This document shows, one piece after another, positions 32,420 to 40,690 of a DNA stretch of 64,000 bases. How positions within the stretch are numbered: position 1 is the stretch's first letter; every line of letters begins with the position of its first letter. Made by a program: the position numbers and the translations under genes. Source of the DNA: JADJEK01 sp052034255 (GTDB taxonomy: Bacteria > Planctomycetota > B15-G4 > JADJEK01); assembly GCA_052034255.1 (NCBI GenBank), contig JBPOIU010000045.1, forward strand, positions 16,825 to 80,824, in the 5' to 3' direction. Below the pieces are notes generated by a model. The model saw only the letters and a program-made list of their open reading frames with translations, did not search any database and was not told where the DNA came from.

Positions 32420-35032
32420 GTGCGGATGGGCTCCCCGACAGCCCCTGCGATGCCCCGACGATCGACTGGACGACGCTGCCTCTGCGGCGAGTTCGTCGCC
32501 ATCGCGTTGGTCTCGATCGCGCCGGCGTTCGGCCAAACTCCGTCGACGGTCGCGACGTGGAACGAGTTGCAGAGCGAACTCCATGATCTTGCGGCGCGGC
32601 AGAGCTACGCGGACCTCGACACTCTGGCACCCGTGGAGACCCTGCTCGAGCGCGTGATCCACACCGCACCTGCGCTCCAGACCTGGCCGAACGAGGTGAC
32701 CGAGACATTCGTGCGCGCGTCGGCGCAACTGGTCACGACGCAGATCTACGAATCCGCGGATCCGCGTTGGATCGAGCGTGGACTCACGCGCGGACTCGCC
32801 GCGATCGCCGTCGCCAGAGTCGATCCCGCGCGCTCGATGGAGTACGCGCGAGCGGCGCAAGCCCTGCTGCTCGCCGCCGGCGAGCGATCGCTGAACGAAG
32901 GCCGCTACGAACACGCGCGCGCGTTCTGTCGACGCGCGCTCCAACTGCAAAAAGTCTCGAACGACGCGTTCTATTTGCCTCAACTGCGCGCGAGCTCCGC
33001 GGAAGCCGCCCGCATGCTCGGGCACTTCGACGAGGCGGAGACGCATCTGGACCTGCTCTCCGCGTACCTGGACGACAACGCCGCCGACATCGCCGCCGAC
33101 ATCGCCGAGGACCCTGCGCTCGACGCCTGGCTCCCCGACAGCAGGGACGTATTGCGTCAAGCGTACGTAGTGCTCTACGCCGACATGGGACTCGCCGACC
33201 AGGCGAATCGCTGGCTGCTCCGCGGTCGCGGCGCCACGGCACCATCGAATCCCGATCGCGAGTTCGTCGAACTCGATCTCTCGGCGGTCGCGTCCCTGGC
33301 GGGCGAGCGCTGCCGGCGCGTCGTCCGCAACCTCAGCGACGACGTCCTCCGCCGCGCAAGTCCGACGGCGCGCGGTCTCCTGCTCGCGCGACGTGGCGTG
33401 GCGCTGGCCGAACTCGCGCTGCACGACGCCGAGTTCATGGACGCCGCGCACGCCGATCTCCGCGAAGCTGCGCGACTCGCGCCCAGCGATGGCCTGCGCC
33501 GATTGACGGCGATCACGCTGCTGGACCTCGCAGCGCTGCGGGGCGACTGGGACGAGGTCCGGCGCGGGCTCGCGTCCCTCGGCCAAACCGTCGATGGCAG
33601 GCTCCCGCACGTCGACGAACGCGCGCTCCTCGCCGTGCATGCGATGCGCCTGGCGCGCGCGACGGGTGCATCCGCCGCGGAGCGCGAGGTCGCGCTCCGT
33701 GGACTGCGGGACGCCAACGACGCCGCTCTCGCCGCATGGGGCTCCTCGCGCATTCGTCCGGGCGGCGTCGGCTTCCTCAATTACTCGGGCCGACGCAGCG
33801 CCCTCGGCGAGCTGGTGGGTGAACTGGTCGCGCGCGCGGAGAATGCGCCGCTGGACGCCGAAGTCCTCGAACCAGTGTTTCGCGCGGAAGCCGTCGGCAC
33901 GCTGGCGCGCGCGTTGCACGCGACTCCCGCGACGCTCGCGTCGATCCGGACGGAAGTCCTGCGCCCCGGTGTCGGCTGGATCGCCTTCGTCCCCGCGTGG
34001 CAGACGACGCACGTGTTCGCGGTCGATCACGACGAAATCGTGCACGCCGAGATCCCTTGGAGGTACCTCTCCGAGCCGTTGCGCGACGATTTCGGGAACG
34101 AAGTCGCGATGGTCCTGCCGCGCACGGACGCCGCCGCGGTCGCGGCCCAGGTCGAACGCGTGCGCAACGCAGCGCAACGCTGGACCGCACTGCTCTTGCC
34201 CGACGTGATTCGCGACAAACTGCGGCAATGGAATGGGTGCTACGTCACGGGTTTGGAACTGCTCGGGCATCCTCCGTTCAACGCGTTGTTGCTCGACGAC
34301 CGACCGCTCGGCGTCGCTCGCGCGATCGCGCGCATCCCGTCGATGACGGTCGCGCTGGCGATCGCGCGGCGCGCGCGCCTCGGAAGCGGACCCGGCACCG
34401 CGTTATTGCGCGTGATCGCAGCGCCCACGCTCGATCCGACGACGGCCGAGCTCGCGGGCCCGCTTTCCCCGCTGACGCTGACTCCGGACACGTTTCGTCA
34501 TTGGATCGGACCGTTCGCCGCGTCCGACGTCGACGCGCACGTCGGGCCAAACGCGACGCTGCGCGTCCTCCGCGATGGAGCCGCGCGCCCTCCGCGCATC
34601 CTGCACGTTCTCGCTCACGCGATGGAACGACTCGATCGCGAGGACTTCTCGACGCTGGTGCTCGCGGGCGAACGCGACGCCCCGGGCTTCGTCTCACCGG
34701 CCGACGGCGACTCATGGTTGCGCGCCGACATCGTGATCTTGTCCTCATGCGCGGCGGCGCGCGGACGGGTACGGATCGGCGATGACGGCGCAGGCCAGTT
34801 CGTCGGGGCGAGCTTTCGCGCCGGCGCACGCTGCGTCATCGCCGCCGATCAGCGCATCGAGCTCGACGCGACCCTCGAGTTCGGTCGTCTCGTGCACGAG
34901 GGTCTCGCGGCGGGCAGGTGTCCGGCGGAAGCCGTCCGCGCCGCACGCGAGACCATGTGGTCGAGCTCCGACTTCGCGTTGCCGTCGTGCTGGGCTCTGC
35001 TCGCCGTCCATGGTCTCGCGTTCGATCCGTGA
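32420..35032 (+). CDS. CHAT-domain (caspase-like) protein with helical repeat region
   Basis: 870 residues from GTG 32420; ATG 32426 is an equally good start. A hydrophobic stretch near residues 25-40 (FVAIALVSIAPAFG) looks like a signal or anchor. Residues about 50-500 are alpha-helical repeats rich in Ala, Leu and Arg, TPR-like. The C-terminal CHAT domain has the catalytic His in LHVLAHAMERLD (H733) and the Cys in IVILSSCAAARG (C777), followed by GAGQFVGASFRAGARCVIAA, all standard for this clan CD peptidase family. CHAT proteins are known as proteases in several bacterial systems, including defence and differentiation. Linkage to sigma and anti-sigma genes suggests regulated expression or a proteolytic signalling step. 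Confidence 0.85.
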   Translation: MRMGSPTAPAMPRRSTGRRCLCGEFVAIALVSIAPAFGQTPSTVATWNELQSELHDLAARQSYADLDTLAPVETLLERVIHTAPALQTWPNEVTETFVRASAQLVTTQIYESADPRWIERGLTRGLAAIAVARVDPARSMEYARAAQALLLAAGERSLNEGRYEHARAFCRRALQLQKVSNDAFYLPQLRASSAEAARMLGHFDEAETHLDLLSAYLDDNAADIAADIAEDPALDAWLPDSRDVLRQAYVVLYADMGLADQANRWLLRGRGATAPSNPDREFVELDLSAVASLAGERCRRVVRNLSDDVLRRASPTARGLLLARRGVALAELALHDAEFMDAAHADLREAARLAPSDGLRRLTAITLLDLAALRGDWDEVRRGLASLGQTVDGRLPHVDERALLAVHAMRLARATGASAAEREVALRGLRDANDAALAAWGSSRIRPGGVGFLNYSGRRSALGELVGELVARAENAPLDAEVLEPVFRAEAVGTLARALHATPATLASIRTEVLRPGVGWIAFVPAWQTTHVFAVDHDEIVHAEIPWRYLSEPLRDDFGNEVAMVLPRTDAAAVAAQVERVRNAAQRWTALLLPDVIRDKLRQWNGCYVTGLELLGHPPFNALLLDDRPLGVARAIARIPSMTVALAIARRARLGSGPGTALLRVIAAPTLDPTTAELAGPLSPLTLTPDTFRHWIGPFAASDVDAHVGPNATLRVLRDGAARPPRILHVLAHAMERLDREDFSTLVLAGERDAPGFVSPADGDSWLRADIVILSSCAAARGRVRIGDDGAGQFVGASFRAGARCVIAADQRIELDATLEFGRLVHEGLAAGRCPAEAVRAARETMWSSSDFALPSCWALLAVHGLAFDP

Positions 35033-35056
35033 TGCCGTCGGACGACACGCTCGAGG

Positions 35057-36967
35057 TCACGACGAGCACGGCACCGGCGGATTCACGTCCTGTTGCTTCT
35101 TCCCGACGGGCACACGCGGCGCCGCGTTCGCGGCGTACGGGATGCGCGGCACCGGCACCATTCCGCGACTCGGCCCCACGAGCATCACGCTCGTCGGGTC
35201 GCAGACTTGACCCGCACACGTGAACCGGTAGCAGAAGTTCGCGAGCAGATCCGCGGACGGCTCTTCGTCGAGCAGCACTTCGAGCGACGTCGTCGGCGCG
35301 GTGTTGGGGTCATACGTCGTGCCGTCCATCGCGAGCGCGACGATGTAGGTCCGCCCAGCGGACGAGATCGTGTACCCCGACTGCGGCGATCCGGTCGCGT
35401 TCACGGCCCGCACCTCGGCGTAGTAGATGTCGGGGAACGACCCATCCCACTGACCGCCCGATTGCACGGCGACTTCGGGAACGTCGATGCGGATCTGCAG
35501 TGGGAACGACGCCGACCCGATGACGTGGAACGTGTCGCTGAGCGCGACGTCGTCGGTGTCCGAACCCACGTCACGATGCCACAGGGTCACTTGAACGTGC
35601 GACTTGGTTTGCATCGAGGACCAGGCATCCCGCACGGTCATGTAGAGATGGCCGTTGGAGGACCAGTCACTGGGCGACGGCGACGGAGCGGTGACCGAAC
35701 TCGCGAAGAACTCCGAGGCGCCGAACGCGGCGTGGCTCGAGTTCAACGCAGCCGAACCCGACGGTCCATTCGCGAGCGCGCGCACCTCGATGACGTCGCT
35801 CGACTCCATCGGCATCGCGATGTCGTAGACCACGGTGCCCCCGGACGACCAGTCGTCGAACATCGGCGCGAACGCCGGTGTCGCGAAGGTCGGCGTGTTC
35901 GTCTCGAACACGAGGTTCTGGAACGAGCTCGCGACGCTCGGGTCATAGTGCGCGAAGGCGTTGGTCGGCGCCGGAATACCCGCACGCGCTGCATTCGTGA
36001 CCAGATGGCACGTGCTGCCGTTCGCGTGCGCGACCAGCAAGTCGTCGTCGCCATCGCCATCCCGATCGCCGGCGACCAGAGCGCGCACCGACGTCGTTCC
36101 GAGCAGGACGTCGACGTCCGCGCCGAGCGCGCTTTCGAAGCGCAACACGTTGCGACCGAGAGAGTCCACGGCGCACCACGCCAATGCGTCGTTGCCGTTC
36201 TTGGTGGCGACCACGGAGAACACGGCCGATGCGGCGCCGGCGTCGCGCGTCAGCAGCACGCTCCCGTCGAGTGAACACACGACGAGCTTGGACTGCGCGC
36301 GCAGCACGAGCTGCGCTTCGTTCGACGGGTCCCCATCCCAGTCGAGGGATGCGACGTCGTCGACGGCGAGCGGAGTTCCGTTCGCGCCGACCGGAGCGAA
36401 CGTCGAAAGACGCACGGTGTCGATCCCGAGCGGCATGCCCGGACTCGGCACGACCGCGACCACCTGGACGACGCCTGCTTGATCGATCGCGAACAGCCCG
36501 TGAGCGCCGTCGAGGCCGAGATCTCCGCCGACGAGGCGCACGATCGAGCCATGCTCGAACGAGGCGACCGGAGCGACCACGTAACCCAGCGGCGCGGCCG
36601 GATCGGGCGCGACCGCGAACACTCCGTTCGCGTCGGCGACGAATCCGACGTCACCGTCCTGCGTCGCATTCCGCACGACGCATGCGTCGGTCGCGGTCGA
36701 CGAGACGACCACCGACGCGTCGCACGTCGAAGGATTCACATGAAGTCGCACGACACCGCCGCGCTCGCTGAGCACGGCGTGTCGCCCGATGCTGGTGCGA
36801 TGCAGGATCTGACAGGCCGATGGCAAGCCATTCGACGGCCCCGGCCACGTCAACGTCAGCGGTGGAGCTTCCGTCGGCGTGTCTTTCCCGAAGGCGAGCC
36901 CGCTCGCCGCGGTGGCGAGCAACATGGATGCAAAGACCGAAACGGACGACTTGGACGTCGACGTCAT
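35057..36967 (-). CDS. Secreted hypothetical protein with FG-GAP/VCBS-like segment
   Basis: 636 residues with a signal peptide (MTSTSKSSVSVFASMLLATA, cleavage near 27). Residues about 100-330 contain propeller-like strands with DWDGDPSNEAQLVLR and DRDGDGDDDLLVAHANG, the acidic calcium-binding loops of FG-GAP/VCBS repeats. The second half is beta-rich without a recognised family. Several cysteines at the C-terminus (NFCYRFTCAGQVCDP) could form disulphides, consistent with export. AGGAG precedes ATG 36967 by five bases. It is convergent with the CHAT gene (24 bases between stops). Function unknown. Confidence 0.7.
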   Translation of the reverse strand: MTSTSKSSVSVFASMLLATAASGLAFGKDTPTEAPPLTLTWPGPSNGLPSACQILHRTSIGRHAVLSERGGVVRLHVNPSTCDASVVVSSTATDACVVRNATQDGDVGFVADANGVFAVAPDPAAPLGYVVAPVASFEHGSIVRLVGGDLGLDGAHGLFAIDQAGVVQVVAVVPSPGMPLGIDTVRLSTFAPVGANGTPLAVDDVASLDWDGDPSNEAQLVLRAQSKLVVCSLDGSVLLTRDAGAASAVFSVVATKNGNDALAWCAVDSLGRNVLRFESALGADVDVLLGTTSVRALVAGDRDGDGDDDLLVAHANGSTCHLVTNAARAGIPAPTNAFAHYDPSVASSFQNLVFETNTPTFATPAFAPMFDDWSSGGTVVYDIAMPMESSDVIEVRALANGPSGSAALNSSHAAFGASEFFASSVTAPSPSPSDWSSNGHLYMTVRDAWSSMQTKSHVQVTLWHRDVGSDTDDVALSDTFHVIGSASFPLQIRIDVPEVAVQSGGQWDGSFPDIYYAEVRAVNATGSPQSGYTISSAGRTYIVALAMDGTTYDPNTAPTTSLEVLLDEEPSADLLANFCYRFTCAGQVCDPTSVMLVGPSRGMVPVPRIPYAANAAPRVPVGKKQQDVNPPVPCSS

Positions 36968-37457
36968 GGCTACTCCTGGTTGTCGAGTGGAATCCCGGCG
37001 GGCGCGCGCGGCGATTGCGTCGTGTCCGTCGCCCCCGATTGCCCAACCCTCTCCGCAGGAGCCTCAAAAGGTTTCGGAATCCGCGAAGAAGCGCACCAGA
37101 TCCCGTGGTGCGTCGCAGTGCACGACGACGACGGAGCGCGCGCTCGCGACCGCGCCGAAGTCCGAACTCGCGTCGGGGTCGGTCGATGCGACGGAACATG
37201 CGCCGCGATTCCGACGCGCGGTCACTCGGTCCGTCTTCGTGTGGAACTCGCGCGTTTCCGGCTGCGGAAATCTCCGCGCCACACCCTCGACGTTCAGACG
37301 CCGTGAATCAATCGGATCGATCCACGGCCGAACTCACAAGGTGTCCGAGGAGGTCCCCCGGTCGCGAAGCGAGCGGGGCGCCGCCTCGGACTCCTTGTGC
37401 GGGATCGACTACGTCCGAAGATCGTCGCTGGACGCGACGACTTTCGGACGTAGTCGA
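36968..37457. other. 490-base region between secreted-protein gene and lpxK
   Basis: The first 350 bases hold the upstream region of the minus-strand secreted gene; short open frames here have no ribosome sites and unremarkable composition. The last 125 bases are occupied by two successive long imperfect hairpins listed separately. No promoter could be assigned by eye. Confidence 0.45.
37335..37399. repeat. Long imperfect hairpin (31-bp arms, 3-base loop)
   Basis: Arms 37335-37365 and 37369-37399 pair at 26 of 31 positions around the loop gaa. The outer stem carries cacaagg...gtccgagg and the inner stem ends ggtcgc-gaa-gcgagc. No T-run follows on either strand. It lies just beyond a second hairpin that abuts the lpxK stop. 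It may be a processed RNA stem, a repetitive palindromic element or part of a transcription end. Confidence 0.75.
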
Positions 37458-37459
37458 TC
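37403..37459 (-). terminator. Long hairpin at the lpxK stop codon, candidate terminator
   Basis: Arms 37403-37427 and 37435-37459 pair at 23 of 25 positions around a 7-base loop. The arms contain gatcgactacgtccgaa and its complement. The lpxK stop codon (37458-37460) overlaps the arm, so transcripts of lpxK end in this structure. The absence of a U-tract makes Rho-independent action uncertain; RNA stabilisation is an alternative. Confidence 0.5.
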
Positions 37460-38450
37460 AGAGCACCGCGCGGAGCGTCTCGGCGTCGGCCTCGTCGACG
37501 AAGCGCGCCACGATGCGCAAGACGACGATCGCCTTCCGTTCCGGCGGCGCCGGAATGCGCATCGCGTCCTTCTCGGTCGTCACGCAAGAGTGCGCGCCGG
37601 CGGCCACGGACTCGCGCACGACGTCCGCGACTTGCGACGCGGTGAACTCGTGGTGATCGCCGAAGTCGAAGGCGCGCACGACGTGAGCACCCAGCCGCCC
37701 AAGTGTTTCCGCCAACGTCGTCGGATCGCCGATGCCGGACACGCAGGTGACGTTCCTGCCCACGAGTTCCGCCGTCCCCGCCAGCGGCGTGCCGTCGAGC
37801 GCGACGAGTTCCGTCGGCGCATGGACTTCGCGCACGATCGCCGCGCGCGGCGCCAACGACTTCACGCGCGCTTCGAGCCGTGACAGCGCATCGGCGTCGA
37901 CGCGATCGCTCCGCGTCAGGACGACGACGTGAGCGCGCGACAGACCTCCGACGCTCTCGCGCAGGAATCCGCGGGGCAACACGGCGCCCCCACCGAACGG
38001 ATCGCGCGCGTCGAGCAGCACGACGTCGACGTCACGATGCAGCCGCCGATGTTGGAACCCGTCATCGAGCAGTACGACATCGGCTCCGAGCGCATGCGCC
38101 GCGTGCGCCGCGCGGACGCGATCACCGTCGACGAGGACCGGCACGCCGGGCAACAGGCGCGCGTAGAGCCGCGCTTCGTCGGACTCCGCCCCGTCGCGGC
38201 CGCCGCGCCGATATCCGCGGAGCACGATCGCGGGGCGCTTTCCCATCGCCAGCGCGGCACGGGCGAGCCACGTCACGACCGGCGTCTTGCCCGTCCCTCC
38301 GGCCGTGAGATTGCCGACGCAGACGACGCGCACCGGCGCGCGGCGCGGCGTGCGCCAGCCGCGATCGAACGCGGCGTGGTACGCGCGCAGGACGCACGCG
38401 TGCGGCAGCGACGCGACGCGCAACACGGCGCGCAGCAACGTCGGACCCAC
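37458..38450 (-). CDS. lpxK: Tetraacyldisaccharide 4'-kinase
   Basis: 330 residues. LpxK phosphorylates the 4' position of the lipid A disaccharide at the inner membrane, so the organism makes lipid A and has a Gram-negative envelope. An N-terminal amphipathic/hydrophobic helix precedes the P-loop VGNLTAGGTGKTP, with the family motifs ILRGYRRGG, DEARL and VVLLDDGFQHRRLHRD. The start is GTG 38450; there is no other standard start before an in-frame TAG near 38564, although the translated upstream sequence (LIRRATGEQG) looks protein-like, so a non-standard earlier start is possible. Co-directional with the lipoprotein and parA genes upstream. Confidence 0.93.
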   Translation of the reverse strand: MGPTLLRAVLRVASLPHACVLRAYHAAFDRGWRTPRRAPVRVVCVGNLTAGGTGKTPVVTWLARAALAMGKRPAIVLRGYRRGGRDGAESDEARLYARLLPGVPVLVDGDRVRAAHAAHALGADVVLLDDGFQHRRLHRDVDVVLLDARDPFGGGAVLPRGFLRESVGGLSRAHVVVLTRSDRVDADALSRLEARVKSLAPRAAIVREVHAPTELVALDGTPLAGTAELVGRNVTCVSGIGDPTTLAETLGRLGAHVVRAFDFGDHHEFTASQVADVVRESVAAGAHSCVTTEKDAMRIPAPPERKAIVVLRIVARFVDEADAETLRAVL

Positions 38451-38680
38451 ACCTTGCTCGCCGCCGGTCGCGCGGCGGATGAGAGCGACGAATGCGGAAC
38501 TACGCGTGCGGGATTCGACGTTCAGGACCGAGCCTCGCGCTCCCAGGAGAACGCGCAGACTCTAGCAGCCCGTTGAAAAAGTCGGCCGGCACTCGGAACC
38601 CGGCGCTGCGGCGCGGGCTGCCGATCTCCGCCGCCGCGGGCGGACGGTGACCGAACCCGCGCTGGACGGAACCGATGTCG

Positions 38681-39700
38681 TCACATGCCGTCGGTCTTGA
38701 TCGGCGGCGGCACCGCCGGATCGAGCGTCTCGGGCTTCTCCTTGGCGTCCGTGGGCGCCGGCGGCGTCTTGCCGTCGTGCTCGATCGTCGCGGGCAGCTC
38801 GCGCAACTTCAGTGCGTTGTCGCCGTCGATGGCGCTCGTCGCGTGCCCGGGATTGTCGGTACCCGCCGGCGGTTCTTGTCCGGTCAACGCCTTCTGTTCG
38901 GCGCTCCACCAGTCGTACGCCGCCTTCCACTCTTCGTAGTGTTCGAGCCAGTCCTTCTCGTCCGGGTTCAGCGCGCCGGTGCCGAGCACGACCTGGTTGT
39001 AGTAGAGCTGCGACTTCTTCGCCGGGATCCAGCCCTTCTCCGGCGGGAAGCGATCGAGCCACGCTTTGTATTGCGGCGGCGCTTCGAGATCCGCGGCGGC
39101 CTTCGCCGCCTTCGCTTGCGCGGCCTTCGCGGCGGCATCGGCTTCGGCCGCTTTCTTCGCAGCGCGCTGCTCGGAGACCACGGCGAGGCGAACTTTCTCT
39201 TTCTCGACGCGCTTCGCGCGGTCGTCGCCCTGTTTGGTCTCGATCTTCGCGATGTGCTCGTTGGTCAATTTCTCGAGGCGCTCGACCGAACGCACGTCGC
39301 GGAAGCGGAAGCCGATCGACCCGTTCAGGCCGTTGAACCAGCGCAGCTCGATGAAGTCGTCGGCGGCGAACGCGCTGCCCGGTTGCTTCGCGTCGTCGTC
39401 GAACTTCTCGTCGAGAGTCTTGGTGCGGCGCACGACGCCGGTGAACTCTTCGCCCCAGTTCGTGACGAGTTTCACCTGGTACGACACGAAGTCGCCGGGC
39501 GCGCCGTCCGCGCCGGCCGTGACCATCGAGATCACCGGCTTCGCTTTGGCGTCGGCCTTGGCCGTGGCCTTCGCTTTCCGTGCCGGCGCCACTTTCGCGC
39601 CGCGCACGACCTTGTCGCCGCCGTGCGCTTCGCCCGCGAGCGTCGCGCAGCCTGCCACCACGATCGCCGCCACCGCCGACATCGACAACAACCGCTTCAT
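38681..39700 (-). CDS. Predicted lipoprotein with coiled-coil segment, unknown function
   Basis: 339 residues. The N-terminus MKRLLSMSAVAAIVVAGCAT has a lipobox (VAGC), so lipid attachment to Cys18 is predicted. An Ala/Lys-rich linker follows. A beta-type domain at about 55-140 contains VSYQVKLVTNWGEEFTGVV and FIELRWFNGLNGSIGFRF. Residues about 145-200 are a charged helix, rich in Ala/Lys/Glu, probably coiled coil. The C-terminal third is Pro-rich. No family recognised. It lies between parA (39 bases upstream) and lpxK, suggesting co-transcription; an envelope role is inference. Confidence 0.7.
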   Translation of the reverse strand: MKRLLSMSAVAAIVVAGCATLAGEAHGGDKVVRGAKVAPARKAKATAKADAKAKPVISMVTAGADGAPGDFVSYQVKLVTNWGEEFTGVVRRTKTLDEKFDDDAKQPGSAFAADDFIELRWFNGLNGSIGFRFRDVRSVERLEKLTNEHIAKIETKQGDDRAKRVEKEKVRLAVVSEQRAAKKAAEADAAAKAAQAKAAKAAADLEAPPQYKAWLDRFPPEKGWIPAKKSQLYYNQVVLGTGALNPDEKDWLEHYEEWKAAYDWWSAEQKALTGQEPPAGTDNPGHATSAIDGDNALKLRELPATIEHDGKTPPAPTDAKEKPETLDPAVPPPIKTDGM

Positions 39701-39739
39701 CGTCGCACCTCGCGCTGTGCCGCGCGGAGGCGCGGCGGG

Positions 39740-40528
39740 TCACGCGGTCGGCTTGGGCACGCCGCGACGCGCCAAGAACTCTTCGGCCAAGGCCTCGTAG
39801 TCCTGCGCGCCGTTGCTGTCCGCCGCGTACTCGAAGATGGTCTTCCCGGCGGACGGAGCCTCGGCCAATTTCACGTTTTGGCGGATCACCGTCTCGAACA
39901 ACACTTCGCCGAACGACTTCTTCACTTCCTCGCGCACTTCGTGCGAGAGGTTGGCTTGCCCCTTCCACATGCAGATCACGATGCCGCCGAGGCGCAGATT
40001 CGGATTGAGGCGGCCCCTCACGAGGTTTTGCACCTCGAGGTACCGCGCCATTCCCTGCAGCGCGAAGAACTCCGCCTGCAACGGAATCAGAGCCTCGTCG
40101 GCGGCCGTGAGCGCATTGATCGCGAGCAGGCCGAGCGACGGCGGACAGTCGACGAGTACTTCGTCGAACACCGCGGTTCTCTCATCGGCTTTTTGCAGCC
40201 GGTCCTTGAGGAAGTACTCCCGCCCCAATTCGTTCGCGAGCTCGACTTCGGCTCCGGCGAGATCGCCGGCACTGGGGACGAGGAACAGCCCCTCGGTCGA
40301 CGTCGGCCGCGCGACGTCGGCGAGCGGCGCGTTCCCCATCAGCAGGTCGTAGGTCGTCGAACGCACCTGCGCGTGGTCCATCATCAAGTGGGCCGACAGG
40401 TTTGCCTGCGGGTCCAGGTCGACGAGCAACACGCGGAGGCCTTTGCGAGCGAGCGCCGCACCGAGGTTCACGGTCGTGGTCGTCTTGCCGACGCCACCCT
40501 TCTGGTTGATCACTGCGGTGATGCGCAA
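39740..40528 (-). CDS. ParA/Soj-family ATPase
   Basis: 262 residues. The deviant Walker A motif INQKGGVGKTTTTVNLG (signature lysine in KGG) and LLVDLDPQANLS, VLVDCPPSLGLL and LIPLQAEFFALQG identify the ParA/Soj family, which positions DNA or protein complexes by ATP-dependent patterning. The start codon is TTG 40528 with GGAG seven bases upstream. No parB is visible within the window: the next co-directional gene is a lipoprotein. Chromosome partition is the default role, but orphan ParA proteins position other cargo. Confidence 0.9.
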   Translation of the reverse strand: MRITAVINQKGGVGKTTTTVNLGAALARKGLRVLLVDLDPQANLSAHLMMDHAQVRSTTYDLLMGNAPLADVARPTSTEGLFLVPSAGDLAGAEVELANELGREYFLKDRLQKADERTAVFDEVLVDCPPSLGLLAINALTAADEALIPLQAEFFALQGMARYLEVQNLVRGRLNPNLRLGGIVICMWKGQANLSHEVREEVKKSFGEVLFETVIRQNVKLAEAPSAGKTIFEYAADSNGAQDYEALAEEFLARRGVPKPTA

Positions 40529-40690
40529 GGGCCCGCTCCGGACGCGAAGGGCGACAGTGTACGGATCGGCCGGCGGGATTCATCCGCCGGCCCACGGTCC
40601 GCGATCGCACCCCGCGTTCGGACGATTCCGAACGCGGGGCCGACGTTCGAGGCTCGGCAGCAGCCCCCACCGGACTGGTAATGTGCCCGG

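Noticed and set aside
37064..37282. 72-codon open frame on the minus strand
   Set aside because: No ribosome site, no motif and ordinary low-information composition; not enough to call a gene.
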